Shown here: positions 1 through 8,374 of the stretch, in pieces
How the letters are laid out: each line of letters starts with the position of its first letter
Numbering within the stretch: position 1 is the first letter of the stretch
Source: Aestuariibacter sp. GS-14
Lineage (GTDB): Bacteria > Pseudomonadota > Gammaproteobacteria > Enterobacterales > Alteromonadaceae
Assembly (NCBI RefSeq): GCF_006494365.1
Contig: NZ_VHIP01000005.1
Location: 62,001-126,000 of the forward strand
DNA: 64,000 nt
Direction of reading: 5' to 3'
The notes under the pieces: model-generated
What the model was told of the DNA's origin: nothing
The model's input: the letters and a program-made list of their open reading frames with translations, nothing else
The model's database searches: none
Translations under genes and position numbers: made by a program

Positions 1-317
1 ACAGTGAAAGCGCTCCACCAACCAATTCCTACTTTTAGTGGATTGAGTGTGTCAGTGCGGTCATACAACAGGTTAATTAACAGCGGCTGGCCGGCCAGAA
101 ATAGCACCAAAGGCCAATCGTAGCCTTTTAGCAATAAGACTCCATACACGGCCACCATAGCGACCACGGTTAACCGTATCGAATACAGCAAAGCTACCGT
201 AACCGCAAAGCCGCCACCAAAAAAGATGACGCCTTGACTTTCGATAGGCTCAGGCAGAAGATTGACAAACGCCCCAACAACAATTAGCGCGAATGCTCTA
301 AGCAAGTGATTCCCCAT
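1..317 (-). CDS. Membrane protein, N-terminal part (runs off the window)
   Basis: An open frame begins with ATG at 317 on the minus strand and stays open to base 1, about 105 codons. The translation starts MGNHLLRAFALIVVGAF and is strongly hydrophobic, with about four potential membrane segments joined by short loops (for example a GVIFFGGGFAV stretch and a PLVLFLAGQPLLINLL stretch). This resembles the multi-span sensor domains found at the N terminus of some signalling enzymes such as diguanylate cyclases, but the catalytic part, if any, lies outside the window, so the function is unknown. It lies just upstream of the M20 amidohydrolase gene's end and points the same way. Confidence 0.6.
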   Translation of the reverse strand, partial: MGNHLLRAFALIVVGAFVNLLPEPIESQGVIFFGGGFAVTVALLYSIRLTVVAMVAVYGVLLLKGYDWPLVLFLAGQPLLINLLYDRTDTLNPLKVGIGWWSAFT

Positions 318-340
318 AACCGCTCTTATAGCAGAGAGTA

Positions 341-1639
341 TTATCCGCCGTGCTGTGCCATGTAATCGAGGGTTAGATTGGATAACACCCGAACGCCAAG
401 CTTCATGCCAGCATCGTCCACATAAAACTCTGGTGTATGATGCGCCGGAGACTCTTCTACTGGTACGTCAAGAGGCTTTCCTCCCAGCCACATAAAGAGT
501 CCCGGAACCTGCTCCTGATAAAATGAAAAATCTTCCGCACCAGTTACTGGTTTAGCCAGAATGGTATTTTCCTTACCGGCTGTGCGTTCAACCGTAGGTA
601 ACATTTGAGCAGTCAGCGCGGGGTCATTAAACGTAATAGGGTAATTATAGTCTAATGGTAACGTTAATTCTGCTGTTGCCCCCATACTATCGGCGATACC
701 TTTTACTTTTCTGGCCATTGCCTCATAGACATGCTCTCTGGCCGCGTGATTGAGGGTGCGGATTGTACCCACCATTTCTACTTCGTTGGGAATGATATTA
801 GAGCGGTTACCGCCGTGAATTGAGCCAATAGTTACCACAGCCGCGTCATCGATAAGTTTAAGCTCCCGGCTCACGATGGTTTGTAACGACATGATCATTT
901 GTGCTGCGGTAGTAATAGGGTCAACGCTCTTCCAGGGATACGCACCGTGCGCTTGCTTGCCGTGGATTACAATTTTGAACGGATCGACTGCTGCCATTGT
1001 GCCACCGGCATTATAGCTCACAGTACCAATGTTGGCATTCGCACTAATGTGCAGGCCAAAAATTACGTCAACATCCGGATTCTTCAGCACGCCTTCTTTA
1101 ACCATGATTTCAGCACCGCCCTTTTCTCCTGGAGGAGCGCCTTCTTCTGCCGGCTGAAATATAAATTTCACTTTGCCTTTCAACTGGTCTTTCATAGCTG
1201 TTAACACACTGGCAGTGCCCATCAGCATTGCCATATGCGTATCGTGGCCGCAAGCGTGCATCACTGGCACGTCCTGCCCTTTAAACTCTCCGCGCTGAGT
1301 AGAGCGCCATGCCAGGTCGTTTTGTTCCGGAACCGGTAATCCATCCATATCGGCGCGCAAAGCCACTACAGGGCCAGGCTTGCCGCTGTCGAGCACAGCA
1401 ACCACGCCGGTTTTTGCTACACCTGTCGTTACTTCAAGGTCGAGTGAACGCAAAAATTTTGCAACGTATTCCGCCGTATTGAATTCCCGGTTAGACAGCT
1501 CAGGATACTGGTGTAAATGGTGGCGCCAGGCAATAACATCACCTTCCACTTCGTTAGCTAAACGATCAACATCGCCAGATTGTGCAGCAGCTACCGCAGA
1601 GAAAACCAACGGGGCGAAGAACAGGGAAAACTTTCGCAT
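341..1639 (-). CDS. Exported M20-family amidohydrolase/carboxypeptidase
   Basis: Metal-dependent hydrolase of the M20D type (N-acyl amino acid or peptide amide-bond hydrolysis), probably periplasmic. I prefer the ATG at 1639 (MRKFSLFFAPLVFSAVAAAQ) over an in-frame start 8 codons upstream, because it opens directly into a signal peptide and has a GGAA-type ribosome site. Visible family motifs are ACGHDTHMAM (metal-binding Cys/His and Asp), AEEGAPPGEKGGAE (catalytic Glu and metal Glu), GLHIS, and TGAEDFSFY near the C terminus. The length of 432 residues fits the family. The substrate cannot be told from sequence; plant-type IAA-amino acid hydrolases and bacterial hippurate hydrolases share this fold. 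The rho terminator separates it from rho. Confidence 0.85.
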   Translation of the reverse strand: MRKFSLFFAPLVFSAVAAAQSGDVDRLANEVEGDVIAWRHHLHQYPELSNREFNTAEYVAKFLRSLDLEVTTGVAKTGVVAVLDSGKPGPVVALRADMDGLPVPEQNDLAWRSTQRGEFKGQDVPVMHACGHDTHMAMLMGTASVLTAMKDQLKGKVKFIFQPAEEGAPPGEKGGAEIMVKEGVLKNPDVDVIFGLHISANANIGTVSYNAGGTMAAVDPFKIVIHGKQAHGAYPWKSVDPITTAAQMIMSLQTIVSRELKLIDDAAVVTIGSIHGGNRSNIIPNEVEMVGTIRTLNHAAREHVYEAMARKVKGIADSMGATAELTLPLDYNYPITFNDPALTAQMLPTVERTAGKENTILAKPVTGAEDFSFYQEQVPGLFMWLGGKPLDVPVEESPAHHTPEFYVDDAGMKLGVRVLSNLTLDYMAQHGG

Positions 1640-1702
1640 AGAATTTCCGAATATTAAAAACATATTGATAATAACTATACATTAAGGGCCAACGTATTAC
1701 AG

Positions 1703-1731
1703 AAAAAAAAACCGCTGAATTTTCAGCGGCT
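1703..1731 (-). terminator. Intrinsic terminator of rho
   Basis: Stem CCGCTGA (1712-1718) with TCAGCGG (1723-1729) and a 4-base loop. On the minus strand it is followed by a run of about nine T (the A tract at 1703-1711). It lies about 35 bases past the rho stop codon. Confidence 0.9.
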
Positions 1732-1764
1732 TTCTTATTTATTAACTCAATTAACTGATTGCAA

Positions 1765-3030
1765 TCAGCTCTTCTGACGCTTCATTGCATCAAAGAACTC
1801 ATCGTTTGTCTTGGTCATGGCCAGCTTGCTGATCAAAAACTCCATCGCATCAATTTCTGACATTTCATGCACGATTTTGCGCAGGATCCACATTTTTTGC
1901 AGTTCATCCTGGCCAGCCAGTAATTCTTCTCGACGGGTGCCTGAGCGGTTGAAGTCGATTGCCGGGAATACGCGTTTTTCAGCAATCTTACGGTTTAAGT
2001 GCAGTTCCATGTTACCGGTACCTTTAAACTCTTCGTAAATCACTTCGTCCATCTTAGAGCCAGTGTCGATCAGCGCAGTAGCAATAATAGTTAAACTGCC
2101 GCCTTCTTCAACGTTACGCGCTGCACCAAAGAAACGCTTAGGCTTGTGCAATGCGTTGGCATCCACACCACCGGTAAGTACCTTACCAGATGACGGAATG
2201 ACTGTGTTGTATGCACGGGCAAGACGGGTAATTGAGTCCAGCAGAATAACTACGTCTTTTTTATGTTCAACCAAACGCTTTGCTTTTTCGATAACCATTT
2301 CCGCTACCTGAACGTGACGGCTAGCTGGTTCGTCAAAAGTAGACGCAATTACTTCACCACGCACAAGACGCTGCATTTCGGTCACTTCTTCCGGACGCTC
2401 GTCGATGAGCAATACCATCAGTTCACAATCGGGGTGATTAGCAGCAATCGACTGAGCAATGTTCTGTAATAATAAGGTTTTACCCGCTTTTGGCGGAGCA
2501 ACAATCAGACCGCGCTGACCTTTACCTATTGGCGATGCCAAATCCAGAACACGGGCAGTAATATCCTCTGATGAACCATTGCCACGCTCCATGCGCAAAC
2601 GGCTATTTGCGTGCAGTGGTGTTAAGTTTTCAAACAGGATTTTGTTGCGGGAATTTTCTGGTTTGTCGAAGTTAACTTCGCGGATTTTCAACAGGGCAAA
2701 ATAACGTTCACTGTCTTTCGGCGGTCGGATTTTACCTGAAATCGTATCACCAGTGCGCAGATTAAAACGGCGGATCTGGCTTGGAGAAACGTAGATATCG
2801 TCAGGGCCGGCCAAATAAGATGAATCGCCTGAACGTAAAAATCCGAAGCCATCCTGAAGAATTTCGAGCACACCATCACCGAAAATGTCTTCACCGCTTT
2901 TCGCATGCGCTTTAAGGATAGAGAAAATGATGTCTTGTTTTCTCGCGCGAGCCATGTTTTCCAGGCTCATTTCTTCGGATAGGGCGACCAATTCGTTAAT
3001 TGGCTTATTCTTTAGTTCAGTTAGATTCAT
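1765..3030 (-). CDS. rho: Transcription termination factor Rho
   Basis: Hexameric RNA-dependent ATPase that ends transcription at rut sites. The 421-residue length is close to that of E. coli Rho (419). The N-terminal helical domain ([21 protein letters not shown]) is followed by the cold-shock RNA-binding domain ([22 protein letters not shown]) and the RecA-like motor with Walker A ([12 protein letters not shown], about residues 178-189), Walker B ([12 protein letters not shown]), the Q-loop/R-loop region ([22 protein letters not shown]) and the arginine finger region ([10 protein letters not shown]). It lies between trhP and the amidohydrolase, with trxA and divergent rhlB further upstream, the usual gammaproteobacterial neighbourhood. 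Its leader is described separately. Confidence 0.98.
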   Translation of the reverse strand: MNLTELKNKPINELVALSEEMSLENMARARKQDIIFSILKAHAKSGEDIFGDGVLEILQDGFGFLRSGDSSYLAGPDDIYVSPSQIRRFNLRTGDTISGKIRPPKDSERYFALLKIREVNFDKPENSRNKILFENLTPLHANSRLRMERGNGSSEDITARVLDLASPIGKGQRGLIVAPPKAGKTLLLQNIAQSIAANHPDCELMVLLIDERPEEVTEMQRLVRGEVIASTFDEPASRHVQVAEMVIEKAKRLVEHKKDVVILLDSITRLARAYNTVIPSSGKVLTGGVDANALHKPKRFFGAARNVEEGGSLTIIATALIDTGSKMDEVIYEEFKGTGNMELHLNRKIAEKRVFPAIDFNRSGTRREELLAGQDELQKMWILRKIVHEMSEIDAMEFLISKLAMTKTNDEFFDAMKRQKS

Positions 3031-3301
3031 ACTGGTGGGTCTTTGTGTATATTGAACGTCTTGTTGGGAAATTCGTTAAATTGTATTGAAAAGGGTTCGT
3101 TGCCCGGGTATGGGCCAGCCGGGTAAGGCTTGTAAGGATGCCAAGAACTCTGAAAGATTTCCTAGTGTTGTAACGTTAGCACCATAATTTTCACTCGTCC
3201 AGCCTTTCAGGATTAAATGTTAAAAAAACTTTGCGGTTACCATCAATACGCCGCTTACAGCGACGTATCAATGGCTTCAGCCTGTTTAACAACGCCAAAG
3301 A
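3031..3301 (-). promoter_or_regulatory. rho leader: C-rich stretch and upstream hairpin
   Basis: This 271-base gap carries the rho promoter and leader. Read on the minus strand, the roughly 110 bases before the rho ATG are rich in C and A, poor in G and without obvious stems (for example CCCATACCCGGGCAACGAACC, then many CAA and CCC groups). This is the composition expected of a Rho-utilisation site. An imperfect hairpin, ATACGCCGCT / AGCGACGTAT, lies at 3246-3268. In E. coli the rho leader mediates autogenous Rho-dependent attenuation; that this leader does the same is inference. Confidence 0.45.
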
Positions 3302-4615
3302 CTAGCCCGTGCAGCGCAACATTACAGCATGCGTAGCGGAAAGATCAGCGGGCCTTGGAATACGCACCTGATAGCCACTGCCCGGTGCCACAAGCACAGA
3401 CTCCCCGATAGCCGATTGCAATGCGGCCAATTGCACAATCTTATTCCCTGTCGGCGTCATAATTTCAATCAGATCGGAGACAGTAAAATGATTCTTAACA
3501 TCAATATACCACCAGTTTTCATCTTCACCGGTTACTTCGCCAACCAACTGTCTTGAGGCACTCACCGAACTGCCGCGCTCGTATTGTTGATAATCCTGAT
3601 GATTGTGCCGCTGTAAAAATCCGTCGGTATATCCTCTGTTTGCCAGATGCTCCAGCTCCGTATACCAATGTGGATCAAAGGGTTCACCTGCAACCGCAGC
3701 ATCGATGGCTTTGCGATAAACCTGTGCAGTCCGCGCGCAGTAATAAAACGATTTCGTGCGCCCCTCTATTTTTAACGAATCGACACCAATTTCGGTTAAT
3801 CGATGAACATGCTGCACCGCGCGCAAATCGCGAGAATTCATAATGTATGTGCCATGTTCGTCCTCAAAAGCTGCCATGGGTTCATCAGGTCGCTGTGGTT
3901 CGGTAATTAAAAACGGTTGATTCACGGGCTGACCTTTACCCAGTGTTGGTGCGATCGGCTCACCGCTTGGTATAAACTGCCCAACATCGTTAGTGGTGGC
4001 AGGTTTTACATCATATTGCCAGCGACACGCGTTGGTACATGCCCCCTGATTAGGGTCGCGCTTATTAATGTAACCCGACAACAAACAGCGCCCGGAGTAG
4101 GCCATACACAGTGCACCATGAACAAAGACTTCCAGTTCAATATCCGGACAGCGCTGGCGAATTTCTTCAATTTCGTTGAGGCCGAGTTCGCGCGACAAAA
4201 TCACCCGCTTTATCCCCTGCTGCTGCCAGAATTTTACTGTAGCCCAGTTCACAGTGTTTGCCTGTACCGACAAGTGAACAGGCAAATCAGGATAGTGTTC
4301 CCGGGTGAGCATAATAATACCCGGATCAGACATGATCATGGCATCGGGCTTCAATGCGGCTACCGGCCCTAAATCGCTCAAAAAGGTTGCTAGCTTACTG
4401 TTGTGCGGCGCAATATTGTTTACAACATAAAGCTGCTTACCCATTTCCCAGGTGTAGGCTCGCGCTTCGGCCAACTTTTCTAAGGTAAATTCGTTGTTTC
4501 TTACCCGTAGTGAATATCGCGGCTGACCCGCATAGACCGCATCGGCGCCGTAGGCCAGCGCATATTCCAGGTTTTTCATGGAGCCTGCTGGCGAGAGCAG
4601 TTCAGGAGTTCGCAT
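3302..4615 (-). CDS. trhP: Peptidase U32-family tRNA uridine hydroxylation protein TrhP (YegQ)
   Basis: In E. coli TrhP (YegQ) is needed for prephenate-dependent 5-hydroxylation of uridine 34 in tRNAs. The protein follows YegQ almost from the first residue: PELLSPAGSMKNLEYALAYG, YAGQPRYSLRVRNNEF, YVVNNIAPHNSKL, HLSVQANTVNWATVKFWQQ and VILSREL. The U32 signature ELEVFVHGALCMAYSGRCLLS is followed by a cysteine group (GACTNACRW) typical of the U32 iron-sulfur enzymes. Length is 437 residues. It lies between rho and trxA, and a 271-base gap before rho suggests separate transcription. Confidence in the family is very high; the cofactor role of the cysteines is by analogy. Confidence 0.92.
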   Translation of the reverse strand: MRTPELLSPAGSMKNLEYALAYGADAVYAGQPRYSLRVRNNEFTLEKLAEARAYTWEMGKQLYVVNNIAPHNSKLATFLSDLGPVAALKPDAMIMSDPGIIMLTREHYPDLPVHLSVQANTVNWATVKFWQQQGIKRVILSRELGLNEIEEIRQRCPDIELEVFVHGALCMAYSGRCLLSGYINKRDPNQGACTNACRWQYDVKPATTNDVGQFIPSGEPIAPTLGKGQPVNQPFLITEPQRPDEPMAAFEDEHGTYIMNSRDLRAVQHVHRLTEIGVDSLKIEGRTKSFYYCARTAQVYRKAIDAAVAGEPFDPHWYTELEHLANRGYTDGFLQRHNHQDYQQYERGSSVSASRQLVGEVTGEDENWWYIDVKNHFTVSDLIEIMTPTGNKIVQLAALQSAIGESVLVAPGSGYQVRIPRPADLSATHAVMLRCTG

Positions 4616-4701
4616 AATGTGTCGCAGTGTGGTTATTAAACAGAGCGCAACAGCTTAGCGGATTCGGCTCGCCCGTTATTTAATTGAGATCAAACAGACA
4701 T

Positions 4702-4723
4702 AAAAAAACCGCCTTGCGGCGGC
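4702..4723 (-). terminator. Intrinsic terminator of trxA
   Basis: On the minus strand GCCGCC-GCAA-GGCGG is followed by seven T. The stem lies at 4709-4723 with a stable GCAA tetraloop, about 20 bases after the trxA stop codon. Confidence 0.93.
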
Positions 4724-4744
4724 TTTTACATTTTTACTAAACGC

Positions 4745-5071
4745 TTACAGATTAGCGTTCAGGAATTCAGTTAACTGGGCTTTAGACAAAGCGCCTACCT
4801 TAGTAGCAGCAACGTTACCGCCTTTAAACAACAACAGGGTAGGAATACCACGGATGCCGTATTTAGGTGGAGTTTCATTATTTTCATCGACATTCAGCTT
4901 GCCAACTGTTAACTTGCCTTCAAAATCGGTTGCAATTTCTTCAAGAATTGGTGCAATCATTTTACAAGGGCCACACCACTCGGCCCAGAAGTCAACCAGC
5001 ACAGGACCTGATGCATTGATAACATCTGCTTCGAACTTATCGTCAGTCAACTGGATAATTTTGTCGCTCAT
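4745..5071 (-). CDS. trxA: Thioredoxin 1
   Basis: Cytoplasmic protein-disulfide reductase of 108 residues, the standard length for TrxA. The active site is WCGPCK with the redox cysteines at 33 and 36, followed by the cis-proline segment [11 protein letters not shown]. It has its own terminator just downstream and is divergent from rhlB across 99 bases that must hold both promoters. The trxA-rho and rhlB linkage is common in gammaproteobacteria. A GAGAAAAGA ribosome site precedes the ATG. Confidence 0.98.
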   Translation of the reverse strand: MSDKIIQLTDDKFEADVINASGPVLVDFWAEWCGPCKMIAPILEEIATDFEGKLTVGKLNVDENNETPPKYGIRGIPTLLLFKGGNVAATKVGALSKAQLTEFLNANL

Positions 5072-5170
5072 TCTTTTCTCCGTTATTGGTCTGTCGCTGA
5101 TTTGTTCAGCTCTACCATAAGTGTTATATAGAAACTGTTTTTTAATGCAAGCACTGATAAGCTATAAGCT

Positions 5171-6433
5171 ATGCAAACAACTCATTTAACCGAAACACAT
5201 TTTTCCGATTTGCCTATCAATGGCAAAGTGATTGATGCACTAAATGCGGCTAATTTTACGCATTGTACACCAATTCAGGCGTTGAGCTTACCTCCTTTAT
5301 TAGAAGGTAATGATATTGCCGGTCAGGCCCAGACCGGAACTGGAAAAACCATCGCATTTCTTGTTGCGACATTCCACCACATTTTAAGTCGTGCACAGTC
5401 GGCTGAAGACAAGAAAGCTGGCCCCAGAGCCATTATTATGGCACCAACCCGCGAACTCGCTGTGCAAATTTATAATGATGCAGAACTACTCGCTCAACAT
5501 ACCGGACTTTCACTTGGCCTCATTTATGGGGGCGAAGGTTATCAAAGTCAACGGGAAACATTACAGGAAGGGGTAGATATTGTAATTGGCACGACCGGAC
5601 GCATTTTGGATTACTACAAACAAGGCGTGTTCAGCCTGAATAATATTCAGGTTGCCGTACTTGATGAAGCCGACCGCATGTTCGATTTAGGCTTTATTAA
5701 AGACATCCGATTCCTGTTCCGTCGAATGCCGCCTGCTAGCGAACGCTTGAGTATGCTGTTCTCTGCCACGCTGAGCTATCGCGTTCAGGAACTGGCTTAT
5801 GAACACATGAACAATCCTACTCATGTTCAGGTAGAAGCCCAGCAAATGACCGCCAGCCGCGTGTCGGAAGAACTGTTTTACCCGTCAGATGACGACAAGA
5901 TGCGCCTGCTACTTACCTTACTTGAAGAAGAATGGCCGGAAAAGGCCATTGTGTTTGCCAACACCAAGCACAGCTGTGAGCGAGTAGCCGACTGGCTCGA
6001 AGCAGACGGCCACAGAGTGGGTTTGTTAAGTGGTGATGTACCGCAAAAGAAACGCTTGGGCATTCTGGAAGCCTTTACCAAAGGTGGCCTGGACATTCTG
6101 GTAGCAACAGACGTTGCGGCCCGTGGCTTGCACATTGAAGCTGTTACACACGTGTTTAACTATGACTTGCCTGATGATCCGGAAGATTATGTGCACCGAA
6201 TCGGTCGTACAGGACGCGCTGGAAAAAGTGGCATAGCCATAAGTTTCGCCTGCGAAAAATATGCATTAAATCTGCCCGGTATTGAAAGCTATATCCGCCA
6301 TCCCATTCCGGTAACCGATTACGTGCACGACGCCCTGCTGGACGATATAACGCCACCGAGACAGCGTCAGCGTAAACAAAACCGACGTCCATCTAACCGT
6401 CGGGGCAAAGGAAGACCACCGCAGCAAAAATAA
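5171..6433 (+). CDS. rhlB: ATP-dependent RNA helicase RhlB
   Basis: DEAD-box helicase that, in the RNA degradosome of relatives, unwinds RNA for RNase E and PNPase. All core motifs are present: the Q-motif phenylalanine/glutamine region (FTHCTPIQ), Walker A AQTGTGKT (residues 53-60), [41 protein letters not shown] and [10 protein letters not shown]. The C-terminal tail is short, basic and Arg/Pro/Gln rich ([19 protein letters not shown]), as in E. coli RhlB. The length of 420 residues matches. It is followed 14 bases later by gppA, so the two probably form one transcript. Confidence 0.95.
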   Translation: MQTTHLTETHFSDLPINGKVIDALNAANFTHCTPIQALSLPPLLEGNDIAGQAQTGTGKTIAFLVATFHHILSRAQSAEDKKAGPRAIIMAPTRELAVQIYNDAELLAQHTGLSLGLIYGGEGYQSQRETLQEGVDIVIGTTGRILDYYKQGVFSLNNIQVAVLDEADRMFDLGFIKDIRFLFRRMPPASERLSMLFSATLSYRVQELAYEHMNNPTHVQVEAQQMTASRVSEELFYPSDDDKMRLLLTLLEEEWPEKAIVFANTKHSCERVADWLEADGHRVGLLSGDVPQKKRLGILEAFTKGGLDILVATDVAARGLHIEAVTHVFNYDLPDDPEDYVHRIGRTGRAGKSGIAISFACEKYALNLPGIESYIRHPIPVTDYVHDALLDDITPPRQRQRKQNRRPSNRRGKGRPPQQK

Positions 6434-6447
6434 TACGGCGTTACACT

Positions 6448-7959
6448 ATGCAGCCTGAAACTCAATATGACGCCGAGACACTCGGCGAATACTACGCGGC
6501 CGTTGACTTAGGATCGAACAGCTTCCATATGGTGGTTGTGCACGTGGTCAACGGGAGCGTGCAAATCATCGGCAAGGTAAAGCAGAAAGTGCGCCTGGCT
6601 GCTGGTCTCGATAAAGATATGATACTGAGCCTCGAGGCGATGGAGCGTGGCTGGCAGTGTTTAGAGACCTTTGCTGAACGGCTGCAAGACATTCCCGCCT
6701 CGAATATTCGTATCGTTGCTACCGCAACCCTGAGGCTGGCTCGTAACGCTCAGGATTTCATTGAAAAAGCGGAACAGATCCTAAAACATCCCTTGCAGGT
6801 AATTTCAGGCGAAGAAGAAGCCCGCCAAATATATTTAGGCGTGGCTTACACATCAGCTAACCAGGGCAATACACTGGTTATCGACATTGGCGGTGCCAGT
6901 ACCGAAATTATCATTGGCAACGATATGCAGCCCATTCATTTGGTCAGTCTGGACATGGGTTGTGTAACCTTTATGGAACGTTATTTCCTCGACGGGGAGC
7001 TTTCACAAGCTAATTTCGACCGCGCCATGGAAGCAGCCTATGCTTTACTCGATCCGGTAGTAGACAGCTTTTTGTGCTTCGACTGGCACAACTGCCTGGG
7101 CGCCTCGGGTACTCCACAAGCCATTACCGAAATTCTGGTGAAACAAGAAATCAGCGATGCTATTCGCCTGGATTATCTCTATAACCTTAAACAACAGTGC
7201 ATCGATTGTGGCAATCTGGCTAATCTGGTAATTGATGGTCTGGAACCTAATCGCCAGCCCATTTTCCCCAGCGGCTTGGCCATTCTTCTTGCTTTGTTTG
7301 AGCGATTAAAGATTGCCACAATGAATATTTCTGGTGGTGCGCTACGCGAAGGTTTGATTTATGGCATGCTTGATAACGTAAAGCACAACGATCGCCGAAC
7401 GCAAACCATCAACACGGTAATGCGCCGCTACCACATTGATAAACCGCATGCTGTGAATGTAAGAAAGCTGGCAATTAACCTGTGTAAGCAACTGTGTAAG
7501 CAATCAGATTTTTGTCACCTTGATACTGAAGCAGTGTTAGATGCCGCGGCCATGTTGCATGAACTGGGTTTACATATCGAATATAAAAAGCATCACGACC
7601 ATGGTGCCTACATTCTGAATTACATTGACTTACCGGGCTACACCCGCCTTCAGCGTGCCGCTATACGCGATTTAGTGAAGTGTCATCGCCAGGCTGTTCG
7701 AATTGAACCGTTTAATCTGTATCACGATGATGTACGTGCCATGTTAATGGGGTTGTTACGGATTTTGCGAATTGCCGTTGTGGTATGCCTGCGCAGACAT
7801 CAGCAACACATCCCAGCAATTACATTAAAAGTAGACAAACAGGACTGGTCACTCACTTTCCCCGAAGGCTGGCTGAAAGAGCATCCGTTAATTAATGCGG
7901 AGCTGGTAAATGAAGCCTGGCAACAACACCGGGCAGGCTGGCACCTTAGCTGTACATAG
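6448..7959 (+). CDS. gppA: Guanosine pentaphosphatase/exopolyphosphatase (GppA/Ppx family)
   Basis: Hydrolyses pppGpp to ppGpp and/or inorganic polyphosphate, linking it to the stringent response. The 503 residues begin with the ASKHA phosphate-binding loop VDLGSNSFHMVVVHV (DLGSNS about residues 20-25), followed by SGEEEARQIYLGV and VIDIGGASTEIIIG, the second phosphate loop. The C-terminal half contains an HD-like domain (AAMLHELG, then a KKHHDHGAYILNY segment). The position directly after rhlB matches E. coli rhlB-gppA, which favours GppA over Ppx, although sequence alone cannot separate the two activities. Confidence 0.88.
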   Translation: MQPETQYDAETLGEYYAAVDLGSNSFHMVVVHVVNGSVQIIGKVKQKVRLAAGLDKDMILSLEAMERGWQCLETFAERLQDIPASNIRIVATATLRLARNAQDFIEKAEQILKHPLQVISGEEEARQIYLGVAYTSANQGNTLVIDIGGASTEIIIGNDMQPIHLVSLDMGCVTFMERYFLDGELSQANFDRAMEAAYALLDPVVDSFLCFDWHNCLGASGTPQAITEILVKQEISDAIRLDYLYNLKQQCIDCGNLANLVIDGLEPNRQPIFPSGLAILLALFERLKIATMNISGGALREGLIYGMLDNVKHNDRRTQTINTVMRRYHIDKPHAVNVRKLAINLCKQLCKQSDFCHLDTEAVLDAAAMLHELGLHIEYKKHHDHGAYILNYIDLPGYTRLQRAAIRDLVKCHRQAVRIEPFNLYHDDVRAMLMGLLRILRIAVVVCLRRHQQHIPAITLKVDKQDWSLTFPEGWLKEHPLINAELVNEAWQQHRAGWHLSCT

Positions 7960-8020
7960 CACCAATAGCAGCACAGTCAACCAAAATTACAGAACTGCCA
8001 TTCTTGAATCTAAGACATTG

Positions 8021-8049
8021 AAAAAGCGAAGTTATTACTTCGCCTTTTT
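8021..8049. terminator. Terminator after gppA
   Basis: AAAAA-GCGAAGT-TATT-ACTTCGC-CTTTTT: a perfect 7-bp stem (8026-8032 with 8037-8043), with an A tract before and a T tract after, so it can act in both directions. It ends the rhlB-gppA transcript. The rest of the gap to the sulfatase (8050-8374) is AT-rich and presumably holds the sulfatase promoter. I see no other feature in it. Confidence 0.9.
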
Positions 8050-8374
8050 ATTTAGATGAACTGACGCGAGTCACTCGATGAAACGGCTAAATGTGTCACG
8101 TTAGCCTGTTAATTGTTTGGGTTCTGTTTTCGAGTTAAGTATTTTAGGGTTTGCTTTTCTTTAGTTCGTATTATTATTCGCTCTGAATTAACCTAATGAT
8201 TTCAGCACCAAATACCTGCGTCATTTAATCAGGAAATATTGCTCTGTTGACGTACTTAAACATTAACGATACCGTACGACGATCGGTTCAAAATATTCAT
8301 TTTCTTATATTAGCCTTTGATTACTGATAATCATGATGGGACTGTTTTAATTTCTCTTGTCAACAAGGACTGAC

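Noticed and set aside
3917-4372. 151-codon plus-strand frame opposite trhP
   Set aside because: It lies wholly antisense to a well-conserved gene, has no family resemblance or ribosome site, and is a shadow of the trhP codon pattern.
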